Shown piece by piece: positions 28,701 through 36,083 of a DNA stretch of 64,000 nt. Origin of the DNA: Aureococcus anophagefferens (taxonomy: Eukaryota; Sar; Pelagophyceae; Pelagomonadales; Pelagomonadaceae). The translations under genes were made by a program, and so were the position numbers. The notes under the pieces are model-generated. The model ran no database searches and was not told the origin of the DNA. It was given only the letters and a program-made list of their open reading frames with translations. How positions within the stretch are numbered: position 1 is the stretch's first letter; each line of letters opens with the position of its first letter. The stretch lies in NCBI RefSeq assembly GCF_000186865.1, contig NW_008705599.1, positions 55,881 to 119,880 on the forward strand, written 5' to 3'.

Positions 28701-31700
28701 CGATCCGGCTGCGCGTGGCGCCGTCGTCGAACTGGAACGACGCGCCGGCGCTGCGGATCCCCAACGCGTCGCGCGTCGGATCGCCCTGCGTCGCGCGGCC
28801 CGAGGGCGCGCTCCGGCGCACGCGCGGGCGCACGGAGGACCCGGGCCGCGACGCCGACGAGGTGCCCGTCTGCGACCGGCGCGTCGCCGTCGCGAGCATG
28901 GCCGGGTTCGTCGAGGACGTCGTGCGCCATCCCTTTGGGGGCATAACGTTCTCGGACGCGGACGAGGCGGAGATTCTGTACACCGCGCCGCGTCTGGAGG
29001 TGCGGCTCGCGGTGACGAACGGTCTGTTGAAGTTCGACGGCGCGGACGGGCTGGGCCTGCAGGCCCTGGACGAGGCGGCGCCGCTGGGCGTCTTCCGGTC
29101 GCGCCAGGCCTTCCGGGGCGCGCCGGACTTATTGACCGCGGCGATGCGGTCGCTCGCGTACGTCACCAAAGAAAACTGGTACGGCGTCGACGCGCTCAAC
29201 ATCTCCGTCGTCGACGGCAAGGGCCACGACGACGCGGCGACGATCATCCTGGACGTGGACCGCGCGCCGGACCGGCCCTTCCTGGAAGCGCGCGCGGACG
29301 AGGCCGCGCCGCTCTACCGCTACGGCGGCTTCGGCGGCCCGACGGGCGCGTGGGGCCCCGCGGCCGCGCTCGAGGACGCGCCCTTGCTCACGTCGGAAGA
29401 CGTGCGCTTCCGGCTCCCGACGCTGCGCGTGCGCGACGTCGACGCCGAGGCGAACGCGGACGCCGTCGCGGCGGCCGGCCGCGCGGGCGAGACCGCCGCG
29501 GACGCGATACGGGAATTGGTGCGGGGCCGCGAGGTGCCCAACGCGCTCGAGGGCCCCAAGGTCGAGGTCGAGGCGCGGCTCACGCTGCGGGTGTCCGTGC
29601 ACTTTGGCAAGGTGAGTTTGTGCGCGCTCAAGTGCCCGGGCGTGTCCTTCCTCGAGCCCGACTACGCGTTCGAGGCGCGGCGCCGCGGTGGCGTCGCGGC
29701 GCTCGCGGGCGTGCGCGCGCCGCCCTTCGAGCCCTACGCCGTCCTCGAGGCGGGGGCTCGCACCGGCGACGGGACCGTGCGCACGGGGCGGCCCCAGCTG
29801 CGCTGGTGGCGCAACGCGACGCTCCGCGGCACGGCCGCGGCGCTGACGCGGGCGCTCTGGGACGCGCACTACTGGCCGGACCTCAACTACAACTCCGACG
29901 CCGCGGGCCGCGAGGACGACGTGCTCACCGTGCGCCTCTCCGAGGAGCCGCCGAGCGGCGACGGGTCCCCGAGCGACGAGGCCGTTTTGCGCGTCCAGGT
30001 CGCGGCGGCGAACGACGCGCCCGTCGTCGCCGCGGCGCGCCTCGAGACGCTCGCGAGGCCCCTGTCGTCGACGGGCGAGGCGCCGACGACGGGCGACGGC
30101 CTGAGTCTGGCCGTCGTCGCCGTGGACGACGACGCGCTCGTGACGACGGAGGACGAGCCCCTGGTGCTCGCGGAGCTGTTTTCGGTGAGAGACGCGGACG
30201 CGGCCGAGGCCGGCGGCGACGCGACGGCGCTGGAAGTCACCGTGGACGCGACGCGGGGCGCGGCGGCCTTCGCTCTAGACGCGCCGGACGTGCTCTTCCT
30301 CGAGCCGGCGGACTGGGGCGCCTGGAACGACACGGCGGCGGCGGCCTACGAGACGCGGCAGCCGTGGCGCGACGTCGGCGCGCGGCGCGTCGTCTTCCTC
30401 GCCGGGCCCGACGCGGCGAACGCGGCGCTGGCGGCCCTGGCCTTCATCCCCGCGCGGGACTGGCACGGCTCCGGCGCGACGGTGACCGTGACCTGCGACG
30501 ACCGGGGCAACTTCGGCGCCGGCGGCGCCGCGCGGGCCGCGCGGACCGTCAAGATCCGCGTCCGCGAGGCCAACGACCCGCCGACGCTCGCGGCGCCCGA
30601 GCTCGGCGGCGCCGACGCGCTCTACCTCGACGCCGGGGGCCGCGGGCGGCTCGCCGGCGCGTCGGCCGTCGACGCGAAGCTCGGCCACGTCGCCGCGTTC
30701 GCGCCGCGGGACCGCTTCGGCGCGCTGCGGCGCATGGAGGCGGGCCTCGAGCCCCACGCGCCCTACGCCTCCCCCGACGAGGCGGCCCACGCGGGCTCCG
30801 AGCTCTGGCGGTCCGCGCCCGCGCGCGGCACGCGCGACGTCGTCGACGACGCGTACTACGCGGGCGCGGGCAGCGACCCGGCGCACGGCTGGCGGTCCGC
30901 GAACGTCGGCGACCTCGCGGCGCGCGGCTCGAGCCGCCCGCGCTTCTTCAGCGAGCTCGACGACCGTTTGTATTTCGCCGCGGACGGCGACGGCGGCCGC
31001 GGCGCGGAGCTCTGGGCGTCCGACGGCACGGGCAGCCACCTCGTCGCGGACGTGCTCCCGGGCGCCGGGTCGTCGGACCCGCGCTTCGTCACGACCTACG
31101 GGGACCTGCTCTACTTCAGCGCCCGGGGCAACGACGCGAGGAACTGGCGCGTGCCGCTGGACCACGTCGACGACTGCGGGAGCGCGCGGCAGTCGTCCTT
31201 CGAGCCGCGGGCCCACTTCGTCGTCGCCGAGCACAACGTCTGGGAGCCGGGCTGGACCTACGACTGCCCCCAGGGCTTCCGCTGGATGACGTCCGCGGAG
31301 GGCGACGCGGCGTTCACGGGCGCGAACTTCGGGCCGAGCACGGGCGCGGGCTGGGTCACGGGCGACGACACGAGCGAGCCGCTGGTCTACTACGACCAGT
31401 GCGGCTGGGAGGGCTACCGCTGGGGCGGCAAGGCGCGCGAGCATTTCCGCTTCTCCGACAGCCACATCACGGGGAGCTACAAGTCGGCCGGGTCGCCCGA
31501 CGGCCGGCGGCCGGACCTCGACCGCAAGCGCAGGGGGAAGGTGGACCTCCGGGTGAACAAGTTCGCGGGGATCATGTGCATCGAGGACGGCGCCTACGCG
31601 GGCGTGTCGCCGACGGGCGCCGAGCTCTGGGTCTCCGACGGCCGCACGGAGACGTACCGCGCCGCGGAGATCAGGCCGGGCGGGCCCGAATCCCACAGCG

Positions 31701-33544
31701 ACCCGCGCTACCTCGCCGTCTTCGACGGGGCCCTGTTCATGTCGGCGGACGACGGGTTCCACGGGCGGGAGCTCTTCCGCTTCGTCGCCGACGACGACGC
31801 GGGCCGGGGCTCCGCGCGCATGGTCGGCGACCTCCGCCGGGGCCCGGAGCCGAGCCACCCGAGGTACCTCACGGCCTGCGGCGGCTTCCTCTGGTTCGCC
31901 GCCGACGACGGCTTCAGCGGCGACGAGCTCTGGGTCTCGGACGGCAAGCTCGGCTTCCTGGACCGCGACCGCGGCGACGCCGCGCACCCGTCGTCGTTCC
32001 CGGAGGTCGGCGGCGCGGGCACGCGCGTCGCCGCGGACGTCTTCGCGGGGCGGCCGGGCTCGCAGCCGGACCACCTCGCCTGCCTCGACGGGACCTTATT
32101 GTTCGCGGCGTCGACGAAGCACGAGGGCCGCGAGCTGTGGCGCGCGACGTGGAAATATCGCAACGACACGGCCACTCTAGACGTGGCCCTCGTCAAGGAC
32201 ATCCGCCCCGGCACGAAGCCGTCGAACCCGAGCTCCATCTTCGCGTTCAACGGCCGGGCCTACTTTGCCGCGGACGACGGCGTCGTCGGCGCGGAGCTCT
32301 GGGTCACGGACGGCTCGGGCGCGAACACGCGGCTCCTCGAGGACCTGAGGCCGGGCGCGCGCGGCTCGAGCCCGAAGTACTTCACGGCGCTGACGACGGA
32401 GGCGAGCCGCCTCTTCTTCCTCGCGACGACGTCGGACCTCGGCGACGCGCGGGGCTCGTCGCTCGAGGCGCCCGTCGCGCGGCGGCTCTTCGAATCCGAC
32501 GGCACGCGCCACGGCACGAAGCGCGTCTACGACCAGACCGAGGCGCTGTTCGACGTGGACGACGAGGTCTTGGACGCGGCCTGGCCCCGGACCCTGGCGC
32601 CGCTGGGCGCCGCGCTCTACTACCCCGCGCGCCGCGGGTCGACGAAATTGCGCGGCGGCGCGGCCGCGGGCCGCGCGACCTCCGGCGCGCCGCGGCGCCT
32701 GCGCACGCTCGCCTTCGCGGTCTACGACGTCGACGTCGGCGAATCGCTCCACATGACGCTGACCGTGGACCCGCCGGAGGCGGGCGGCTTGACGCTCGGC
32801 GATTTAAGGGGTTGTACGCTCCTGGACGGCGACGGCGTCCGCGACGCGAAGCTGGACCTCCGCGGCTCGCGGGACGAGCTCAACGGCGCCATGGAGGACC
32901 TGTCCTTCGAGGCGCGCGACGGCTTCCACGGGCGGGCGATCGTGTTCGCGTCCGTGAAGGACGACGCGCCGCGGTGCCCCGCGGCGAACGCGACGGACGG
33001 CACGCGGGGGCCCAACGCGACGGCCGACGACTGCGTGCGCGGGTTCAACGCCACGGCCTACGGCAACGCGACGGTCTTCGTGCGCAAGCGGAACCTGCCG
33101 CCGTCGATCGTCGTCGCCCGGGGCCCCGTCGGCGCGGCGCCGGACGCGACGCCGACGCTCATCCGCAAGGCGGCCGTCGTCGACGACCCGGACGCGACGG
33201 AGACGAACTTCGGCGTCGACCCGACGACGGGGCTGCGCGTGGCGCCGAGGCTCGTGGTCACGGTCGCGTCCGCGCGCGGCCGCGTCTCGCTCGCGGCGAC
33301 GGACGCGGCGCTCTCCTTCCTCGAGGGCGAGGGCACCCAGGACCGGCGGACGGTCTTCGACGGCGCGCTGCCGGACCTCAACCGGGCGCTCGCCACGCTG
33401 GCCTACGAGTGCTGGAGCCTCGACGGCTGCGCCGCGGGCGAGGCGGACGCGATCAACGTCACCGTCGACGACGGCGGCTTCTCGGGCTACGGCGGCGCCC
33501 TGACGGCGTCGGGGTCCATCCCCGTCGTGCTCGTGGGCTACTAG
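19799..33544 (+). CDS. Giant secreted cadherin-like repeat protein, 4581 residues in one exon
   Basis: Signal peptide MARAARWLGLLLCCVAGTSA. Most of the chain is tandem beta-sandwich units. Each ends in variants of N-D-A-P (ANDAPELAG, VNDVPRLLG, FNDAPVLSS, GANDGPHFD, ANDPPTLAA) and carries LxYxPxxDFxG and VxDxDxDD stretches, as in bacterial and algal cadherin-like/VCBS-type domains that bind calcium. I count about 18 junctions. Residues about 1030-1570 hold a different repeat (GGTLDLAVAGF; GGFTWSVTFLG; GGTFRLGWGDDGQW). Residues about 3660-4280 hold ELWxSDG-type propeller repeats with an inserted Trp/Cys-rich module (31190-31600). The chain ends GSIPVVLVGY with no anchor. The likely role is adhesion or matrix, by inference. 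The stop is 6 bp from the next gene's stop. Confidence 0.85.
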   Translation: MARAARWLGLLLCCVAGTSAVSLTTASSGLVYEPDVDFHGSDEITVTVRSAAGEFASAAVPVVIEAANDAPELAGVAAARDAAAALDVVAGGGARCVLAALSVVEADGDGAVALSLTAERGALVLAPLAAEAAGVVVEAPATNWSAAWAPAPAKTLRLRAAPHRLRDLLAACGVTYAPPDVAGADALTARADDGALRSALATFPVAVGAPRAPVVAACGAAAADEDGAAALNLTLVGGAPEGPFLRLSWTTSHGGAVALRAQANATEFPRGEFRASGRNAVALAHPRQLRDLVASGALVYTPARPGLEFATFSLTAVATFDGEAAGEATSATCGVTSAPVNDVPRLLGPLWRGAATYRADDAEWFTDEDVPAAVRGVVVADADADDAADGEGVAVFLAAHPPGSALVLGGAPAGVRISTASGGGAWPAASAALNVSGSLDGVNRALDGLRYVPPPHFDGLGVIDFVAEDAHGARDAAAAVIRVAFVDDAPTFDLGPAVDGATGAVDALEDAAVRLGGGLRSGIGADARRTPSPRVAAFSDADSTAASLVISLSADDAAVAFALVGDHPDVILDDGELRGLAGDLAVAFDDVELLPAPDWHGFARVALSVAAAEDEAAILASTSFLLRVRALQDAPAVVDGFHGAREVDEDAPLALTGVSVVDADYDDAAVAAAPSLYCTLRVSARRGSVALAGGTWAAAAAGASLVDDDAGSLTLAGRPGELTAALASLVYTSAPDGDGGDVVDFSVDDGGAFPCDDQSCEALTGALAVPIAVASVKDAPRITAPATVRYAEAFRGVALGRNGTKRETPVAGVEFEDPDSDVLAVTVVAAGGGVRTVDRVPDVDYGDDLWSERGAVVRRATLRASPERLNAALSTLAWVGDDAAGDKDGLVAGAITITATDGDGLETTATIALEASAFNDAPVLSSDLRSAEFAEDSGWAALPAVAATDFDDATLELRAAARPEGALEVHEIRTAANGGARAPAVHVISVSNASNASDPVGDGGFYVTVDLRHVPRLPPGAATRETTGLIRFDAVARIDDERRGAAGRARRETPDGSSDLSGESLESKLRALTNVRLSGLRVVAARDDYAAEDPFDAEDMRYDGAKPSPAKKGGHVWRVTMSGATPGAASAPLVASVDNSSLLAAASRVARTANAVGGTLDLAVAGFCCASVAANASGADLQRALNALPSVAAVRASRSDAEDAQGGFTWSVTFLGLAPFLEANGTARAKTVDLAARSDRLTGEGAAAAATLVTARSGAPALWRVEVGHDGDRAVHAVTLGDGAGFVRLGLDTRNCSSRAGGSGYLAAGSLRWTRPIPRAAVGDLDDESYGWTVREGRVVPAYPPHAGHELGGPNSSVEAQLLRLPNWRDMGPARLDVTRHEHGSSNRVTWRVTFSDAPHALPLLRVKAVAGNDDEDYDDLSLSDADAAREEAWAAANTTQTKVASLGNRANVRSRVAQGGRASTALELEAPPLGGTFRLGWGDDGQWTAPLTVGASEDDVAAALGALPAFLRPGAGRGAEFVVARDGPLAGGGYAYWVAFERDPYGLTFASEGFDALATTAALQTDAAALRGPRTRRARARLWRPAHDAGVLRLGVARAPLAVLSGDYRGDVAVSASGSPASLTAALAGLAFRPLGDYFGVVAVDLAVADAAGATDHLGLTVTVAGANDGPHFDWYGAAVDVSGAGYGTYALDVDEDAEGRLLGLALRDADANPGEVHAVTLKAKHGILAVHRAPADPDAVARRDDATTWHEDAGVPGVAKEPLPANRTAPAAGRSSRDDENNELVLTGSLAAINDALATLTYVSLRDFNGVDAVTLDAVDGSGARATPRSLAVRVRPVNDFPVWAVDAEARNFALAPEMGAADVAGRGVARLYGYHASTASAHDASAYFNANNYSGNGSLVVAARFVDEDCGFVRVGGLSVDDADAYSPTLDSLPGVDFGGWPAHLEVRATVGFGKLNLRAGTGAGAAAVLKAAGASDLQVVDGDAVAGSRTLVVRGRIAGVRAALGALAYAPDAHWNGVDVLELTASDGGDAAYGAGGPRSAAVLIALEVAPVADAPQVVVPAALETFGVDALEDEVLQFGGPAAQASQNRVAGAFAVVDDDLVDLRSTARRWLVPYSRSADTLDVRTPRLGDLDGGEANREDASSTKGTYAYANSHEQAAAGLAVAHVDAGDVESDRHGYRVHRVRDRYTLVVAARRGFVALPTAHAPEDADWKKEHTLVNYTLAEANRALVGLQYVPDFNWNSAAQARKAADVAGFDGRVDGDGPLETITVAAYDATGRSGSSTYEFYVKPVNDAPVLASVRSGARDPYAGEADQATRLTFRADTLVVAEDGSSSDLGATVRDVDALDVVGGLIDVVAVATRGVLRLDDAALAAGGRGRVRLSAGAEGSRLLGFSGEPDAVAAALGALNYAPDADFAGDDAVLVTASDRGNSGAGGDGSDALELPVEVRPTCDAPVVAPRSRAYATAEDAAATVGFDIFDEDHANLLRAYEAGLDVSGAPVNATSDATFFPLVSATLTAGNGSLTIEEGARRALRFVRGTSGVSESLIAFRATIADAAAAVAAVSYAPRRDYFSAPVRAGVPALDRVELVLEDLGLDFGGLPDGFGGVDCAPLVGSAHAKVRVDAVNDGPVVKVPGAVYEASDLAGSTFRDGAVRGDLVLKRIKPMAVPEDTILELGSLVSVADDADDADAFPDAVGALTVSVSNGEFALGVLGAGAAVATDPRDGPVDDVDDGVDDEDDDRFRAGSRWRRAAVRWRVRPGDRDAALRGLRFRGLPDAHGNASLTVAWEDGGHGGLGNARGVAGCRDCSPAFRGSAEDLAPSLHDAKTIPVVVAPVPDAPYVDSAYGGGASVEVPEDGDVWLRGVRVVDPDDADAPFTLRLAADRGSVSLGFPPPSSLRFEVGDGDMDRAVRCRGPLSAINAVLADLRYAPPRDFTTAGAGALDVLSLVVHDVDDFDRSASSTIRLRVAPSSNWNDAPALRIPNASRVGSPCVARPEGALRRTRGRTEDPGRDADEVPVCDRRVAVASMAGFVEDVVRHPFGGITFSDADEAEILYTAPRLEVRLAVTNGLLKFDGADGLGLQALDEAAPLGVFRSRQAFRGAPDLLTAAMRSLAYVTKENWYGVDALNISVVDGKGHDDAATIILDVDRAPDRPFLEARADEAAPLYRYGGFGGPTGAWGPAAALEDAPLLTSEDVRFRLPTLRVRDVDAEANADAVAAAGRAGETAADAIRELVRGREVPNALEGPKVEVEARLTLRVSVHFGKVSLCALKCPGVSFLEPDYAFEARRRGGVAALAGVRAPPFEPYAVLEAGARTGDGTVRTGRPQLRWWRNATLRGTAAALTRALWDAHYWPDLNYNSDAAGREDDVLTVRLSEEPPSGDGSPSDEAVLRVQVAAANDAPVVAAARLETLARPLSSTGEAPTTGDGLSLAVVAVDDDALVTTEDEPLVLAELFSVRDADAAEAGGDATALEVTVDATRGAAAFALDAPDVLFLEPADWGAWNDTAAAAYETRQPWRDVGARRVVFLAGPDAANAALAALAFIPARDWHGSGATVTVTCDDRGNFGAGGAARAARTVKIRVREANDPPTLAAPELGGADALYLDAGGRGRLAGASAVDAKLGHVAAFAPRDRFGALRRMEAGLEPHAPYASPDEAAHAGSELWRSAPARGTRDVVDDAYYAGAGSDPAHGWRSANVGDLAARGSSRPRFFSELDDRLYFAADGDGGRGAELWASDGTGSHLVADVLPGAGSSDPRFVTTYGDLLYFSARGNDARNWRVPLDHVDDCGSARQSSFEPRAHFVVAEHNVWEPGWTYDCPQGFRWMTSAEGDAAFTGANFGPSTGAGWVTGDDTSEPLVYYDQCGWEGYRWGGKAREHFRFSDSHITGSYKSAGSPDGRRPDLDRKRRGKVDLRVNKFAGIMCIEDGAYAGVSPTGAELWVSDGRTETYRAAEIRPGGPESHSDPRYLAVFDGALFMSADDGFHGRELFRFVADDDAGRGSARMVGDLRRGPEPSHPRYLTACGGFLWFAADDGFSGDELWVSDGKLGFLDRDRGDAAHPSSFPEVGGAGTRVAADVFAGRPGSQPDHLACLDGTLLFAASTKHEGRELWRATWKYRNDTATLDVALVKDIRPGTKPSNPSSIFAFNGRAYFAADDGVVGAELWVTDGSGANTRLLEDLRPGARGSSPKYFTALTTEASRLFFLATTSDLGDARGSSLEAPVARRLFESDGTRHGTKRVYDQTEALFDVDDEVLDAAWPRTLAPLGAALYYPARRGSTKLRGGAAAGRATSGAPRRLRTLAFAVYDVDVGESLHMTLTVDPPEAGGLTLGDLRGCTLLDGDGVRDAKLDLRGSRDELNGAMEDLSFEARDGFHGRAIVFASVKDDAPRCPAANATDGTRGPNATADDCVRGFNATAYGNATVFVRKRNLPPSIVVARGPVGAAPDATPTLIRKAAVVDDPDATETNFGVDPTTGLRVAPRLVVTVASARGRVSLAATDAALSFLEGEGTQDRRTVFDGALPDLNRALATLAYECWSLDGCAAGEADAINVTVDDGGFSGYGGALTASGSIPVVLVGY

Positions 33545-33550
33545 TAAGAC

Positions 33551-33883
33551 TTACGTCTTCCACCCCTTATCGCGCTGGTTGCCCATGTAGTCCACGTAGC
33601 CGGCCCACTGCTCCGCGAGCTTCTTCTTCTGCTCGTCGGTCAGCTCGGGGGCCGCCTTGGAGAGCGTCGCGTCGTCCTTGGGGGTCGGGAGGCGGTCGGG
33701 TTTGTTCTTCGTCGCGGCGTCGTCGTCGTCGCCGGGCGGCGCGGCCGTCGACGCGCGGCGCCGCGCGGCGGGAAAAATGGCGGGCGGGTTTGGCGTGGTC
33801 GCGTAGAATAATTTGTGTGTCTTTGTGTGTCGTAGCGTTGTCGTGCGCAACGCTACGGCGCCTCCGCGCAGCGCGGAGAACAT
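33551..33883 (-). CDS. Small protein, probably mitochondrial, unknown function
   Basis: 110 residues. The N terminus is basic, Ser/Thr-rich and free of acids (MFSALRGGAVALRTTTLRHT), as in a mitochondrial presequence. A Pro/Asp linker follows. The C-terminal helix LTDEQKKKLAEQWAGYVDYM then GNQRDKGWKT looks like the conserved part. I do not recognise the family. A 10-bp-arm hairpin lies inside the presequence codons. An intron in the N-terminal part cannot be excluded, but no suitable acceptor is visible. Confidence 0.55.
   Translation of the reverse strand: MFSALRGGAVALRTTTLRHTKTHKLFYATTPNPPAIFPAARRRASTAAPPGDDDDAATKNKPDRLPTPKDDATLSKAAPELTDEQKKKLAEQWAGYVDYMGNQRDKGWKT
33831..33857. repeat. Perfect 10-bp inverted repeat (hairpin)
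   Basis: CGTAGCGTTG, loop TCGTGCG, CAACGCTACG. It lies within the presequence codons of the small mitochondrial-type protein. Confidence 0.8.
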
Positions 33884-34268
33884 CTTCTCTTTGCTTTATG
33901 CTGTGGCAAAACCGCACCGGAGTTGGTTCCGACGCGATCGACGCGGTGCCTGGCGCTATGCGACGCTGCAGCGGTGGCTGTAGAGAGGTTCTAGGTGCTC
34001 CCTCCCGTGACTCCCGCGCGCCGAAGCCGCTTCACGCGCAGCTCGTGTCGATGCCGTCACCGCCCTCGGCCTCACCGTCGACCTCTGGCGTATTTTTTGT
34101 CCGACCGAGTTTTGGCGCGCAAAGCGGCGCGATGGACCGGCTCAAACGGCACTGATTATCTCCTCACAATAAACTCGGGAAGCCGAGGCACGATCGCCAC
34201 ACCCACCATCGATCGACGCTAGACGCCCGTGAGCGCGCGCGCGCCACGAAACGGCGTGGAACGTCGAT
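33884..34268. other. Divergent intergenic region
   Basis: 385 bp between the starts of two divergent genes. It is less GC rich than the flanks (for example TATTTTTTGTCCGACCG, near 34091). No gene, tRNA or repeat found; it presumably holds both promoters. Confidence 0.5.
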
Positions 34269-35978
34269 ATGGAAGACCACATCAAAACAACCACCACGAC
34301 ACAAGCCCGCCCGCCGTCGACGCCGGACAGCCAGCGGCGCCAGTCGAAGAACCAGAGCCCGCGGCGGTCGAGCCACGCGCACGCGCTCTTCGAGCGCTTC
34401 GAGGACCTCGCGGCCGCGGGGCGCCGCGCGTCGGCGGCGTCGGACCCCGTGGACGCGCTCTGCGACGTCGTCCACCGCGCGTGCATGGACAGCGTCGCGC
34501 GGCGCGTGCCGACGCCGCGCGCCCTCGCCGTCGAGTGGGTGCCGCGCTTCGTCACGGAGTTCGCGGGCGTCGCCGCGGCCGGCGCGCGCGACGGCGCGGC
34601 CGCGCTCCGGCGCGCGGTCCGCGCGCGGTGCGTCCGGCCGCCCCTGGAGCTGCCCGAGGACGCGAAAGTCGCGTCGCCGGCCAGGGCCCGGTCCGAGAAG
34701 GCGTCCGCCGACGCGACGCGGCGCCGGCTGCGGGACGCGGAGCTCCAGATCCTGCTGCGCGTCGTGCTGGCGAAACAACCGAAAGCTTTAAGCGACCGCG
34801 ATTCCCGCGCGGTGCAGGCCGTCGCGGAGAACGCGTCCTTCGCGCTCCAGGCGCCCCACGTCGAGTGCGAGCCGCCGCGGCGGTCGAGCTCCCGCGGGTC
34901 CGGCGACTACCTCGTGGATTACGCGTCGCTGCGGTCGTTCTTCGACACGGCGCTCGCGCCGCCGCTCCGGCGCCTCGCGCCGGGCACGCTCGCCGGGCTC
35001 CGCAGGGCCTTCGAGTTCGACGCCGCCGCCGAGCCGCGCCGGCCGCGGGGCCGCGACCGCGGGGGGGCGTCGACCGGCGAGGCCTGGCCCGCGCGGCCGC
35101 CGTCGATGGTGCCGCCGTCCAAGCGCGCCAAGCCGTCGCCCGGCGGCTCGTCCGTCGACGAGCCGTCGCCGCCGAGCCACCGGAGCCGCATCATCCACTG
35201 CTCCCAGGACAGCGAGAAGGACGACGACGACTCCCAGGGCTGGGCCAACTTCTGCGCCGCGGACACCGAGGAACCGCCGGCGAAGCGGCCGCGCCGCGCG
35301 GCGCCGTCCGCCGCGGAGCCCGCGGCGCCGCCGGCGCCGGCGACGCGCAAGAAGCCCGCGGCGGCGCCGCCGGCATCGCAGCCCCTGCGCCGCGAGGCGT
35401 CGCAGCCCCTGCGCCGCGCGGGCTCGCTCGACCGCGCGGGCTCGCTCCGCGCGCTCGGCGCGGCGTCGCAGCGCCGCGCGCTCGGCCTCGGCGCGCCGGC
35501 CCTCGCCCGCGCGCCCGCCGCGGACCCGCCGCCGCGGGGCCGCGCGCCGCCGCCGCGCCGCGCGACGGTCGCCGCGGCGCCGCGCCGCGCCGCCGCGGAC
35601 CCGCCGCCGTGGCGTGCGAGCGCCGCGCCCGCCGCGCGCGCGCCCGCCGCGGCGCCGCCGGCGCCGGCCGCGCCGCCGTCGGCGTCCGCCGCGAGCCCCG
35701 CGGCGTCGCGCAAGCTCAAGCACGTGGCGTCGCCGTCGCCGCCGCGCCAGCGCGGCGGCGCGCGCGCGGCGCACGCGCAGCGGCGCCGCGTCGGCGGCGC
35801 GGCCGCGCGGCGCAGCGGGCCCACGTCGGCGCCCGCGGCGCCGGAGCCGTCGCCGCCGCGGCGCCGCGTCGTCGAGGACACGCCGGACCAGGACGAGCCC
35901 CAGATGCCCGCGCGCATCAAGCACAAGCGCGCGCGCGACCAGGGCAAGGACGACGTCCGCGGCCGCCTCGCGTTCTAA
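34269..35978 (+). CDS. Proline/arginine-rich nuclear-type protein, possible Sld3/Treslin relative
   Basis: 569 residues. The ordered part is residues about 40-250: ALFERFEDLAAAGRR, ALAVEWVPRFVTEFAG, then RRRLRDAELQILLRVVLA and DYLVDYASLRSFFDTALAPPL. The middle helix with D-A-E-L-Q-I-L-L-R resembles the Sld3/Treslin domain of replication-initiation proteins, but I would not rely on that. The rest is disordered, with PPSKRAKP (nuclear-localisation-like), an acidic patch (SEKDDDDSQGWANF), tandem SQPLRREA/SQPLRRAGS motifs and a basic end. No intron. Other nuclear scaffold proteins are equally possible. Confidence 0.5.
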   Translation: MEDHIKTTTTTQARPPSTPDSQRRQSKNQSPRRSSHAHALFERFEDLAAAGRRASAASDPVDALCDVVHRACMDSVARRVPTPRALAVEWVPRFVTEFAGVAAAGARDGAAALRRAVRARCVRPPLELPEDAKVASPARARSEKASADATRRRLRDAELQILLRVVLAKQPKALSDRDSRAVQAVAENASFALQAPHVECEPPRRSSSRGSGDYLVDYASLRSFFDTALAPPLRRLAPGTLAGLRRAFEFDAAAEPRRPRGRDRGGASTGEAWPARPPSMVPPSKRAKPSPGGSSVDEPSPPSHRSRIIHCSQDSEKDDDDSQGWANFCAADTEEPPAKRPRRAAPSAAEPAAPPAPATRKKPAAAPPASQPLRREASQPLRRAGSLDRAGSLRALGAASQRRALGLGAPALARAPAADPPPRGRAPPPRRATVAAAPRRAAADPPPWRASAAPAARAPAAAPPAPAAPPSASAASPAASRKLKHVASPSPPRQRGGARAAHAQRRRVGGAAARRSGPTSAPAAPEPSPPRRRVVEDTPDQDEPQMPARIKHKRARDQGKDDVRGRLAF

Positions 35979-36083
35979 ACAACTTCGAATCGGTCGCCCC
36001 GGCCGTTACGCACGCGGGGCGCGGGCGCCGGCGCGGCCCGGGGGGCGGCGCCGCTCGGCGCGTCTTGGATTCGCGATAGGACT

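Noticed and set aside
28078..34155. 2025-codon frame overlapping the giant gene in another plus frame
   Set aside because: It is a frame-shifted shadow (Arg/Gly-rich) of the giant coding sequence and runs into the next gene's region.
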